This document shows positions 56,938-64,000 of a stretch of 64,000 nucleotides of DNA, one piece after another (positions within the stretch are counted from its first letter, which is position 1; the number at the start of each line of letters is the position of its first letter). The DNA is from Roseibium marinum (GTDB lineage: Bacteria; Pseudomonadota; Alphaproteobacteria; Rhizobiales; Stappiaceae). The stretch covers positions 202,160 to 266,159 of the forward strand of contig NZ_PPCN01000011.1 of the NCBI RefSeq assembly GCF_002906165.1, given 5' to 3'. A program made the translations under genes and the position numbers. The notes below the pieces were generated by a model, which did not search any database, had not been told where the DNA came from, and saw only the letters and a program-made list of their open reading frames with translations.

Positions 56938-59190
56938 ATGGGAAAAGAGACCAAACTACCGCCCGGCGGCATTGAAGGCATCAACCTGAAGGAGGCGCTG
57001 GAAGAGCGCTACCTGAACTATGCGCTATCGACCATCATGCACCGGGCCTTGCCCGATGTGCGCGATGGATTGAAGCCGGTGCACCGGCGCCTTCTCTATG
57101 CCATGCGTCTTTTGAAACTGGACCCAGGTTCGGGGTTCAAGAAATGCGCCCGTGTCGTCGGCGACGTTATCGGTAAATACCATCCGCACGGCGATCAGGC
57201 CGTCTATGACGCCCTCGTCCGCCTCGCCCAGGATTTTGCGCAGCGTTATCCGCTGATCGACGGCCAGGGCAATTTCGGCAATGTCGACGGCGATAACGCC
57301 GCCGCGATGCGTTACACCGAAGCACGCATGACCGATACGGCCAGGCGCCTGCTGGACGGACTTGACGAGAACGCGATCGACTTCCGGGAAACCTATGATG
57401 GCGAGGACAAGGAACCCATTGTCCTGCCCGGCGGTTTCCCGAACCTGCTCGGCAACGGCTCCTCGGGCATCGCCGTCGGCATGGCGACCTCGATCCCGCC
57501 GCACAACGCCTTCGAACTGTGCCAGGCCTGCGAACACCTGATCCGCAACCCGAAAGCGGAAGTCGACGAACTTCTGGAGTATATCAAGGGGCCGGATTTC
57601 CCGACCGGTGGACTTCTGGTCTCCGATCAGGGATCCATCCGCGAAGCCTATGCGACCGGACGCGGCAGCTTCCGCGTACGCGCCCGCTGGGAAGTGGAGG
57701 ATCTTGGCCGCGGCCAGTGGGCGATCGTTGTTACGGAAATTCCCTATCAGGTTCAGAAATCGCGCCTGATCGAAAAGATCGCGGAGCTTCTGACAGCCCG
57801 CAGGCTGCCCCTGCTCGACGATGTGCGGGACGAGTCCGCGGAAGACATCCGCGTTGTTCTGGTGCCCCGCTCGCGCAATGTCGATGCGAACATTCTGATG
57901 GAATCGCTGTTCAAGCTGACGGATCTCGAAAACAGGTTCTCGCTGAACATGAACGTGCTGTCCATGGGCAAGGTGCCCAAGGTCATGGGGCTGAAGCAGG
58001 TTCTGCGGGAGTGGCTCGACCACCGTAAGGAAGTCCTGATCCGGCGTTCCGAACACCGGCTGGGCCAGATCAATCACCGCCTCGAGGTTCTTGAAGGCTA
58101 TCTGGTCGCCTATCTGAACCTGGACGAGGTGATCCGCATCATCCGCGAAGAGGACGATGCCAAAGCCGAGCTTATCCGTACCTTCGAGCTCACCGACGTG
58201 CAGGCGGAAGCCATCCTCAACATGCGCCTGAGATCCTTGCGCAAGCTTGAAGAGCTGGAAATCCGCAAGGACCATGACAAGCTCACCGCTGAAAAGGATG
58301 GGCTCACGACGCTGCTCGGCTCCGACGCGCGCCAATGGACGAAGATTTCCAAGGAGATTGCCGAGATCTCCAAGGTCTATGGACCGGAAACCGATATCGG
58401 CAAGCGACGGACCGACAGGGCGGAAGCGCCCGAGACGGATCTTGTCGATATCCAGCAGGCGATGATCGAAAAGGAACCGGTCACCGTCATCATTTCGGAA
58501 AAGGGCTGGATCCGGGCGCTGAAGGGCCATCAGGCGGACCTTTCGACCCTGACATTCAAGCAGGGCGACAAGCTGAAACTGTCCTTCCATGCGGAGACGA
58601 CCGACAAGATCCTGATCTTCTCCACGGGTGGCAAGTTCTTCACACTCGGCGCCGACCGCCTGCCGGGCGGCCGCGGGCATGGCGAGCCGATCCGCCTGAT
58701 GGTGGAAATGGACGAATCCCAGGATGTGGTGGGAGCCTTCGTACACAAGCCGGGCCGCAATCTCCTGCTTGCCAGCAACGAGGCGCGCGGCTTCGTCGTT
58801 GGCGAGGACGATGTGATCGCCAACACCCGCAAGGGCAAACAGGTCCTCAACCTGACCGCTCCCGCCGAGGCAACGCTCTGCGTCGAGGCCGCCGGAGACC
58901 AGGTGGCGATTATCGGCGAAAACCGGAAGCTTCTCCTGTTCCCGCTGGCCCAGATCCCGCAGATGGGACGCGGACGCGGCGTGCGCCTGCAACGCTACCG
59001 TGACGGCAACGTCGCCGATATCCGCGTCTTCAAGGGCGAAGAAGGCCTTACCTGGACCGACAGCTCCGGCCGCAGCTTCACCCGCTCCCTCGAGGAGCTC
59101 GCGGAATGGCGCGGCGAACGCGGTCAGGCAGGGCGTCTGCCGCCGACCGGATTCCCGCGGTCCAACAAGTTCGGGCCGGGACGCCTTTAG
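56938..59190 (+). CDS. parC: DNA topoisomerase IV subunit A
   Basis: 750 residues. With ParE it separates linked daughter chromosomes. The catalytic region shows [41 protein letters not shown] and the active Tyr of [10 protein letters not shown]. The quinolone-resistance region ([17 protein letters not shown]) has no obvious resistance changes in the first positions. The C-terminal beta-propeller is shorter than in GyrA and lacks the GyrA box, which supports ParC. It follows recO by 120 bases. Confidence 0.96.
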   Translation: MGKETKLPPGGIEGINLKEALEERYLNYALSTIMHRALPDVRDGLKPVHRRLLYAMRLLKLDPGSGFKKCARVVGDVIGKYHPHGDQAVYDALVRLAQDFAQRYPLIDGQGNFGNVDGDNAAAMRYTEARMTDTARRLLDGLDENAIDFRETYDGEDKEPIVLPGGFPNLLGNGSSGIAVGMATSIPPHNAFELCQACEHLIRNPKAEVDELLEYIKGPDFPTGGLLVSDQGSIREAYATGRGSFRVRARWEVEDLGRGQWAIVVTEIPYQVQKSRLIEKIAELLTARRLPLLDDVRDESAEDIRVVLVPRSRNVDANILMESLFKLTDLENRFSLNMNVLSMGKVPKVMGLKQVLREWLDHRKEVLIRRSEHRLGQINHRLEVLEGYLVAYLNLDEVIRIIREEDDAKAELIRTFELTDVQAEAILNMRLRSLRKLEELEIRKDHDKLTAEKDGLTTLLGSDARQWTKISKEIAEISKVYGPETDIGKRRTDRAEAPETDLVDIQQAMIEKEPVTVIISEKGWIRALKGHQADLSTLTFKQGDKLKLSFHAETTDKILIFSTGGKFFTLGADRLPGGRGHGEPIRLMVEMDESQDVVGAFVHKPGRNLLLASNEARGFVVGEDDVIANTRKGKQVLNLTAPAEATLCVEAAGDQVAIIGENRKLLLFPLAQIPQMGRGRGVRLQRYRDGNVADIRVFKGEEGLTWTDSSGRSFTRSLEELAEWRGERGQAGRLPPTGFPRSNKFGPGRL

Positions 59191-59369
59191 GCACGGGGTC
59201 GGCGCGCTGGCGCTGCCTTGAGTGGCCTGTGTTCAGGTAAATGCGCCTGGCCACAGGCCGCGACTTCTTCAGGTTTGCGGCTTCCTCTTCAAATCCTTGC
59301 GGTTTTTCCTCTCGACGGGCAGATTGCCAGCGGGCACTCTATGGTGAAAAAGAGCGTCCGGAGGGATCG

Positions 59370-60533
59370 ATGATCAGTGCTTTTACGTTCAATACCAGTC
59401 AACGCATCATCTTTGAAAACGGCGCTGCGTCCGCACTGAGCCGCCATGCATCCCCTTTGCTGGGCAAACGTCCCTTGCTTGTGACAGATCCGGGCATCGT
59501 CTCCCTGGGCCTGCAGGAACCCTGCGAGACTTCCTTGCGGCGGGCCGGATGCGTTGTGGCGCGGTTTTCCGATGTCAGCGCAGATCCGCCGAGAGCGTTG
59601 GTGGACAAGGCCATCGATGCGGCGAAGGTTCACGGCGCGACATCCGTTATCGGTTTTGGCGGCGGGTCGTCCCTGGACGTTGCCAAACTGGTGGCGCTGA
59701 TCGCCAGAAGCGGCGAAGATCTGGATGACGCCTGGGGGATCGGCAATGCGAAAGGTCCGCGGCTGCCGCTCATCCTCGTCCCTACGACGGCAGGGACCGG
59801 TTCCGAGGTCACACCGATTTCGATCATCACCGTTGGAGAAGAGGAAAAGCGCGGCGTCGTCTCCCCGCTCCTGCTTCCGGATCTGGCCGTTCTGGACCCG
59901 CTGCTGACGCTCGGCCTCCCGGCTCCCGTCACCGCGGCGACCGGAATTGACGCAATGGTGCATGCAATCGAGGCCTATGCGTCGAAATCGGCCAACAACA
60001 ACCCCTTGTCCAGAACACTGGCTGTGGAAGCCCTGAGGCTACTGGGGGCGAACATTGAGCGAGCGGTGCTCTCGCCCGGCGACGAGGACGCGAGGGGGGC
60101 GATGCTGCTCGGCTCGATGCTGGCGGGCATGGCCTTTGCGAATTCGCCGGTTGCCGCCGTGCACGCCCTCGCCTACCCGCTCGGCGGGACCTTTCACGTG
60201 CCGCACGGACTGTCCAATGCGCTGGTCCTGCCGCATGTGCTGGCGTTCAACAATGCCGTTGCCGCGCAAACCTACGCGGAGATCGCCCCGGTCCTCTTTC
60301 CCGACCTTGCCGGCATCGAGGCCGTGGCGGAACGCGCCGGGCAGTTTGCCGGCCGGCTGGCGGCGCTTTCCGCAAAACTGGGTCTTCAGACCCGGTTGCG
60401 GGATGTCGGCATCGGCGAGGCGGACTTGGCGAAACTGGCCTCGGACGCCATGAAACAGACCAGGCTTCTGGTGAACAATCCAAGAGAACTCGCGGAAGCG
60501 GATGCATTGGCCATTTACAAGGCAGCCTTATGA
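59370..60533 (+). CDS. Iron-containing alcohol dehydrogenase
   Basis: 387 residues of the group III ADH type, start supported by GGAGGG five bases before the ATG. NAD loop: FGGGSSLDVAKLVAL; then TAGTGSEVTP, and the metal-binding histidines in DAMVHAIEAY and HALAYPLGGTFHVPHGLSNA. The exact alcohol is unknown; the family includes maleylacetate reductases, and the length and HVPHGLSNAL segment are shared by both. Its stop overlaps the start of a thioesterase gene by four bases, so the two are probably translated together. Confidence 0.9.
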   Translation: MISAFTFNTSQRIIFENGAASALSRHASPLLGKRPLLVTDPGIVSLGLQEPCETSLRRAGCVVARFSDVSADPPRALVDKAIDAAKVHGATSVIGFGGGSSLDVAKLVALIARSGEDLDDAWGIGNAKGPRLPLILVPTTAGTGSEVTPISIITVGEEEKRGVVSPLLLPDLAVLDPLLTLGLPAPVTAATGIDAMVHAIEAYASKSANNNPLSRTLAVEALRLLGANIERAVLSPGDEDARGAMLLGSMLAGMAFANSPVAAVHALAYPLGGTFHVPHGLSNALVLPHVLAFNNAVAAQTYAEIAPVLFPDLAGIEAVAERAGQFAGRLAALSAKLGLQTRLRDVGIGEADLAKLASDAMKQTRLLVNNPRELAEADALAIYKAAL

Positions 60534-60988
60534 CTTCCACAGGTCATCCACCGGCCAGTCGCCCCGAGCCGCTTGAGCGCGAAGATTTCACAGACTTTCT
60601 CACAATCCCCACCCGGTGGATGGATGTGGGTATCTACGGCCATGTCAATAACGTACAGTATTTCAGCTATTTCGACACGGCTGTGAACCGCTGGTACGTG
60701 GAAAACGGTATCCTTGAGCCGGCAAATAGTCAGCAGATCTTTCTCGTCGTCGAAACTGGCTGCCACTATTTTAGCGAGCTGACTTTTCCCGACGACATCA
60801 GCGCGGGGTTGAAGATTGAAAAAATCGGCTCAAGCTCGGTGATTTTCCGGATAGGATTGTTTTCCGGCAAATCTTCCATAACCGCAGCCCATGGCCGTTT
60901 CGCGCATGTTCATGTCGACCGCATTTCCCGGAGGCCGGTGCCGATATCGGAACGGAAACGGGCTATTCTGAGCCGTTTGACGCTCTAA
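60530..60988 (+). CDS. Acyl-CoA thioesterase, 4HBT family
   Basis: 152 residues with a hot-dog fold. The catalytic Asp lies in VNNVQYFSYFDTAVNRWY, typical for 4-hydroxybenzoyl-CoA thioesterase relatives (IYGHVNN). It hydrolyses an acyl-CoA of unknown chain. The ATG overlaps the stop of the alcohol dehydrogenase gene (ATGA). The coupling suggests that both act on the same small-molecule pathway. Confidence 0.9.
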   Translation: MTSTGHPPASRPEPLEREDFTDFLTIPTRWMDVGIYGHVNNVQYFSYFDTAVNRWYVENGILEPANSQQIFLVVETGCHYFSELTFPDDISAGLKIEKIGSSSVIFRIGLFSGKSSITAAHGRFAHVHVDRISRRPVPISERKRAILSRLTL

Positions 60989-61125
60989 ATAACATTGTTT
61001 CGTGGCTAAGAATAAAGTTGTTCCGCAGATAAGCGCCTTGTTGCATCCACGCACAGGTTTCGCACAACAAATGCTCTGTACAAGACAGAACATCACTCAC
61101 AGTTAGTGCACAGGAAACAAACAGC

Positions 61126-61157
61126 TTATGCGCAGCTTCTCAACAGGCTGCGCATAA
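61126..61157. other. Perfect 11-bp inverted repeat downstream of smpB
   Basis: TTATGCGCAGC (61126-61136) and GCTGCGCATAA (61147-61157) with a ten-base loop. It lies 28 bases after the smpB stop codon and 138 after the thioesterase stop, in a convergent gap. The minus-strand tail has some T (CTGTTTGTTT), so it may terminate smpB. Confidence 0.45.
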
Positions 61158-61184
61158 ATCAGAAGCTTCAGCGGAGAGACGAGT

Positions 61185-61664
61185 TCAACCGGCGTTCTTC
61201 ATAATACGCGACTTCTCCCGGTCCCAGTCCCGCTTCTTTTCCGTTGCCCGCTTGTCATGCAGCTTTTTGCCCCGCGCGACGGCCAGCTCCAGCTTGGCGC
61301 GCCCCTGGTCGTTGAAATAAAGCTTGAGCGGAACAATCGTCTTGCCATCCTTTTGAACGGCAGCAGCCAGTTTGCCGATTTCGCGCTTGTGCAAAAGCAG
61401 CTTGCGCGGCCGGCGCGGCTCATGGTTGAACCGGTTGGCCTGCAGGTACTCAGGAATATAGACGTTGTAGATCCAGATTTCGCCGCCTCGTTCGGCCGCA
61501 TAGGATTCGGCGATATTCGCCTTGCCGGTGCGCAGGGATTTCACTTCCGTCCCCTGCAGCTCGATCCCGACTTCCAGCGTATCCTCGATCTCGTAATTGA
61601 ACCGGGCTTTCCGGTTGTCGGAAATGATGGTCCGTCCCGGGACGCCCCCTTTTTTCGGAGCCAT
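61185..61664 (-). CDS. smpB: SsrA-binding protein SmpB
   Basis: 159 residues. SmpB brings tmRNA to stalled ribosomes. [28 protein letters not shown] (in parts), [30 protein letters not shown] and the basic tail [19 protein letters not shown] match the family. It lies 25 bases after dapA on the same strand; dapA-smpB is a common pair in alphaproteobacteria. Confidence 0.97.
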   Translation of the reverse strand: MAPKKGGVPGRTIISDNRKARFNYEIEDTLEVGIELQGTEVKSLRTGKANIAESYAAERGGEIWIYNVYIPEYLQANRFNHEPRRPRKLLLHKREIGKLAAAVQKDGKTIVPLKLYFNDQGRAKLELAVARGKKLHDKRATEKKRDWDREKSRIMKNAG

Positions 61665-61689
61665 TTTTATCCTTCCGAGCTATCCCTGC

Positions 61690-62568
61690 TCAATTGATCA
61701 GACCGGCATGAGCCATCGCACTGCGGACTTCCGTCTGCGCCGCTTCGCTAATCGGCAAAAGCGGCAGGCGCAGCTCTTCCTCGATCTTGCCAAGCAGCGA
61801 GAGCGCATATTTCGCGCCGCCCGGGCTCGGTTCAAGGAACAGCGCACGGTGCAAGGGCGCCAGACGGTCCTGATAGTCCAGCGCCGTCTTGTAATCCCCG
61901 GCAAGCGTCGCGGCCTGGAATTCCGCGCACAAGCGCGGGGCGACATTCGCGGTCACGGAGATGCAGCCCACCCCGCCATGGGCGTTAAACGCCAGGGCGG
62001 AAATATCCTCGCCGGAAAGCTGAATGAAGTCCGGACCGCACAGATGGCGCTGGCGGCTTGCTTTTGCAAGATCGGCGGTCGCATCTTTCACGCCCTTGAT
62101 GTTTTCACAGCTCTCGTACAGTTCCGCCATGGTTTCCGGCGTCATGTCGACAATGGAGCGGCCCGGAATATTGTAGATAAGGATAGGCAGACCGACAGCA
62201 TCGTTGACCGCCCTGAAATGCGCCTTCAGGCCTGCCTGGTTCGGCTTGTTATAATAAGGCGTGACAACCAGAAGACCGTCGGCTCCGGCTTTTTCCGCAT
62301 GCTGGGCGAAATCGATCGCTTCCACGGTGTTGTTGGATCCCGCGCCCGCAATGACCGGAACACGGCCCGCGGCCGCTTCCACGCATAGCTCGATAACCCG
62401 CTTGTGTTCGTCATGTGTCAGCGTCGGGCTTTCACCTGTCGTCCCGACCGGGACAAGTCCGGAGGACCCTTCCGCGATCTGCCATTCCACAAAGTCCTGA
62501 AACCGTTTCTCATCGAGCGCTCCGTCCTTGAACGGGGTAATCAGCGCTGGAATGGAGCCTGTGAACAT
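61690..62568 (-). CDS. dapA: 4-hydroxy-tetrahydrodipicolinate synthase
   Basis: 292 residues from the ATG at 62568, with AGAGGAAA upstream. First committed step of lysine and diaminopimelate synthesis, from pyruvate and aspartate semialdehyde. The Schiff-base lysine is in NIKGVKDAT, the Tyr pair in TPYYNKPNQ and YNIPGRS, and [12 protein letters not shown] near the N-terminus is diagnostic. It feeds peptidoglycan as well as lysine. Followed by smpB; divergent from the hydrolase gene. Confidence 0.96.
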   Translation of the reverse strand: MFTGSIPALITPFKDGALDEKRFQDFVEWQIAEGSSGLVPVGTTGESPTLTHDEHKRVIELCVEAAAGRVPVIAGAGSNNTVEAIDFAQHAEKAGADGLLVVTPYYNKPNQAGLKAHFRAVNDAVGLPILIYNIPGRSIVDMTPETMAELYESCENIKGVKDATADLAKASRQRHLCGPDFIQLSGEDISALAFNAHGGVGCISVTANVAPRLCAEFQAATLAGDYKTALDYQDRLAPLHRALFLEPSPGGAKYALSLLGKIEEELRLPLLPISEAAQTEVRSAMAHAGLIN

Positions 62569-62842
62569 CTCGGTTTCCTCTTGGATCATGCTTTATGTGG
62601 CTGTGGTCTGAACGTTGCCGGATTTCAATGGAGGCGCACCATACTCATCTGCCGGTCAAGGGGCAATGCTCCGGTCGTCATTCGGGCCCGGGTTCGCTAC
62701 ATTTCTGTGTCGTGTTGCGGCTTTCCGGCGACACGGGTGCGCGACAAAAGGGTGTAAGGGGTCTTCCTATTGGCAGCCGGCCGGAAACATCTCTATCTTT
62801 GAGGAAACCGGCTTACGGATAAATATGGCGTGGGAGGCGCTT

Positions 62843-63766
62843 ATGATAACTGCCTTACAGACAGCAGGGTCGGCTTCCGGTTCGGTTCCGCCCCGAACAC
62901 GATTTACCTGGAAGAGCCCTGACGGCCTCACCCTTGCGGGGTATGAGTGGCTTCCCGCCCGGAGCGGCGCGGATGCGACCACAGTAGCCATGCCCGTCCT
63001 CTGCCTTCCGGGACTTTCAAGAAATATTCGAGATTTCAATGATATAGCTGAATTTCTTCAGCTCAGAGGTCACCATGTGATTGCGCTCGATTACCGCGGC
63101 AGAGGCATGAGCGAATGGGACCCGGACTGGCGAAACTATGATCTGACCATCGAGGGAAAGGACATCGATGCGGCGATCGCACAGCTTGGCCTTCAGCGTT
63201 TTGCCGTTCTGGGCACCTCCAGGGGCGGGTTGCATGCGCTTGCCATGGCCGGCCGGTATCCGGCCGATCGCATGGCGGCGGTGATTTTTAACGACGTCGG
63301 TCCTCATATCGAGATGCGGGCCATTCACCGGATCGCGGCGACGCTCGGGCACAGAATGACGCATGCTTCGCTTGAAGACGCGGCAGGTTCGTTGCAGCGG
63401 AGACTTGGAAATCAGTTTCCCGCCTTTCTTCCTGCCGACTGGCTAAAATTTGCAGGTCAACTGGCATCCGATGAAGGCGGCCGGGTTGTCATGGACTACG
63501 ATCCCGCTCTCGCACATCAACTGGCGAGCCTCGACGATGCGGCACCCGTCGCGGATCTCTGGCATTTGTACGAAAAGCTGTCGGACCGCCCGGTGCTCAT
63601 TCTCCACGGAGAACATTCCGATCTCCTGAGCGAGGAGACCTGCCGGCGAATGCTGGATGTCCACCCGAACGCACAATTGAAAACAATCCGCGAACAGGGA
63701 CATACACCCGTCCTCTGGGAACGGGAAACTCAGGAAGATATAGCCCGTTTCCTGAAGGGACTTTAA
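62843..63766 (+). CDS. Alpha/beta hydrolase
   Basis: 307 residues from the ATG at 62843, with GGGAGG seven bases upstream; an ATG at 62825 is possible. The nucleophile is the Ser of LGTSRGGLHAL, the oxyanion and cap region is LCLPGLSRNIRDF, and the catalytic His is in QGHTPVLWE. ALDYRGRGMSEWD is the typical second strand motif. The substrate is not readable. It is divergent from dapA by 274 bases and followed by a strong terminator. Confidence 0.92.
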   Translation: MITALQTAGSASGSVPPRTRFTWKSPDGLTLAGYEWLPARSGADATTVAMPVLCLPGLSRNIRDFNDIAEFLQLRGHHVIALDYRGRGMSEWDPDWRNYDLTIEGKDIDAAIAQLGLQRFAVLGTSRGGLHALAMAGRYPADRMAAVIFNDVGPHIEMRAIHRIAATLGHRMTHASLEDAAGSLQRRLGNQFPAFLPADWLKFAGQLASDEGGRVVMDYDPALAHQLASLDDAAPVADLWHLYEKLSDRPVLILHGEHSDLLSEETCRRMLDVHPNAQLKTIREQGHTPVLWERETQEDIARFLKGL

Positions 63767-63778
63767 GCCGGTCCCCTC

Positions 63779-63821
63779 TTGAGCATCCTGCGCTCACGTG
63801 AACGCGGAGAAGATGCTTCAA
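63779..63821. repeat. Short intergenic palindrome TTGAGCATC...GATGCTTCAA
   Basis: TTGAGCATC on the left and GATGCTTCAA on the right enclose CGCTCACGTGAACGCG. The layout (AGCAY outer arms, TCA-N-TGAACGCG centre) resembles the palindrome at 24770-24809. It lies directly after the hydrolase stop codon. Confidence 0.5.
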
Positions 63822-63845
63822 TCCTTTCCGGAAAACGAACAAAAG

Positions 63846-63871
63846 AAAACCCGGCGTTTCCGCCGGGTTTT
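63846..63871. terminator. Bidirectional rho-independent terminator
   Basis: AAAACCCGGCG, loop TTTC, CGCCGGGTTTT: a perfect 11-bp stem with A- and T-runs on both sides. It ends the hydrolase transcript on the plus strand and probably that of the partial minus-strand gene. Confidence 0.92.
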
Positions 63872-63897
63872 CCCAGACTGCTGACAAACCCCTGGCG

Positions 63898-64000
63898 TTA
63901 GCCGTGGGTTTTTGATTCACTGGTTTCATGTTGAAGAAACCCGGCCCGGATCAGACAGCTCTCGAGATGGTGACGCTCGATCAGCTTGTCCCCACCGATC
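63898..64000 (-). CDS. Partial minus-strand coding region at the window edge
   Basis: Reading the minus strand from 63999, an open frame runs to a TAA at 63900-63898 and gives about 33 residues, with DKLIERHHLESCLIRAGFLQ. No family can be named from this length. The bidirectional terminator 26 bases downstream supports that a minus-strand gene ends here, but the frame may still be chance. Confidence 0.4.
   Translation of the reverse strand, partial: IGGDKLIERHHLESCLIRAGFLQHETSESKTHG

Noticed and set aside
57025..58992. 655-residue minus-strand frame opposite parC
   Set aside because: Antisense shadow of a clear topoisomerase gene.

Overview
The window reads as chromosomal DNA of an alphaproteobacterium of the order Hyphomicrobiales (Rhizobiales), most likely a marine Stappiaceae-type genome (Roseibium/Labrenzia relatives). 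This is an inference from gene order and protein family types: glyA-nrdR-ribD-ribE-ribH-nusB-thiL, plsX-fabH-ihfA-merR, an LdtR-like MarR regulator near an L,D-transpeptidase, a Mg-type HemB, and rpoZ-rsh-DUF2062-lepB-rnc-era-recO. DNA is GC-rich, so many long antisense frames stay open. I found no tRNA, rRNA, CRISPR array, prophage, integrase or insertion sequence.

Layout. 1-8 kb holds mixed genes: the tail of a LuxR regulator, a P-type cation ATPase divergent from a universal stress protein, two small unknown proteins, a cytochrome P450 with an unusual I-helix, and a secreted glycerophosphodiesterase. 8-23 kb is a conserved core block, almost all on the minus strand: merR, ihfA, fabH, plsX, DUF177, a cytochrome bc1 assembly chaperone, bamE (plus strand), the proton-pumping pyrophosphatase hppA, an MFS carrier, thiL, nusB, ribH, ribE, ribD, nrdR and glyA. 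23-30 kb carries the L,D-transpeptidase, its probable regulator ldtR, and a valine catabolism set (acyl-CoA dehydrogenase, 3-hydroxyisobutyryl-CoA hydrolase, 3-hydroxyisobutyrate dehydrogenase). hemB, a threonine ammonia-lyase and an RDD membrane protein follow.

32.9-46.9 kb looks like an accessory block set between the RDD gene and the leucyl/arginyl-transferase gene bpt. It holds a split YeeE/YedE sulfur transporter with a perfect inverted repeat in its leader, and a LysR-TRAP transporter-GST-carboxymuconolactone decarboxylase-LigI-like lactonase-SDR operon that looks like a complete uptake and degradation cassette for an unknown organic acid or lactone. It also has an orphan thaumatin/GH64-like protein, an AidB-type acyl-CoA dehydrogenase, and an SLC13 carrier with internal RCK-C domains.

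46.9-64 kb returns to core genes: bpt, a family 5 uracil-DNA glycosylase, a NYN-domain protein, rpoZ, rsh, DUF2062, lepB, rnc, era, recO, parC, an iron-dependent alcohol dehydrogenase overlapping a thioesterase, smpB, dapA and an alpha/beta hydrolase. The pyrE copy expected after rsh survives only as an in-frame, internally deleted remnant, and the acpS I would expect before lepB is missing.

Repeats. Two copies of a 112-bp palindromic element (8 mismatches) sit directly downstream of bamE and of the SDR gene. Two shorter palindromes at 24.8 and 63.8 kb may belong to the same or a related family, and a Rhizobiales-style intergenic palindrome lies at 32.2 kb.
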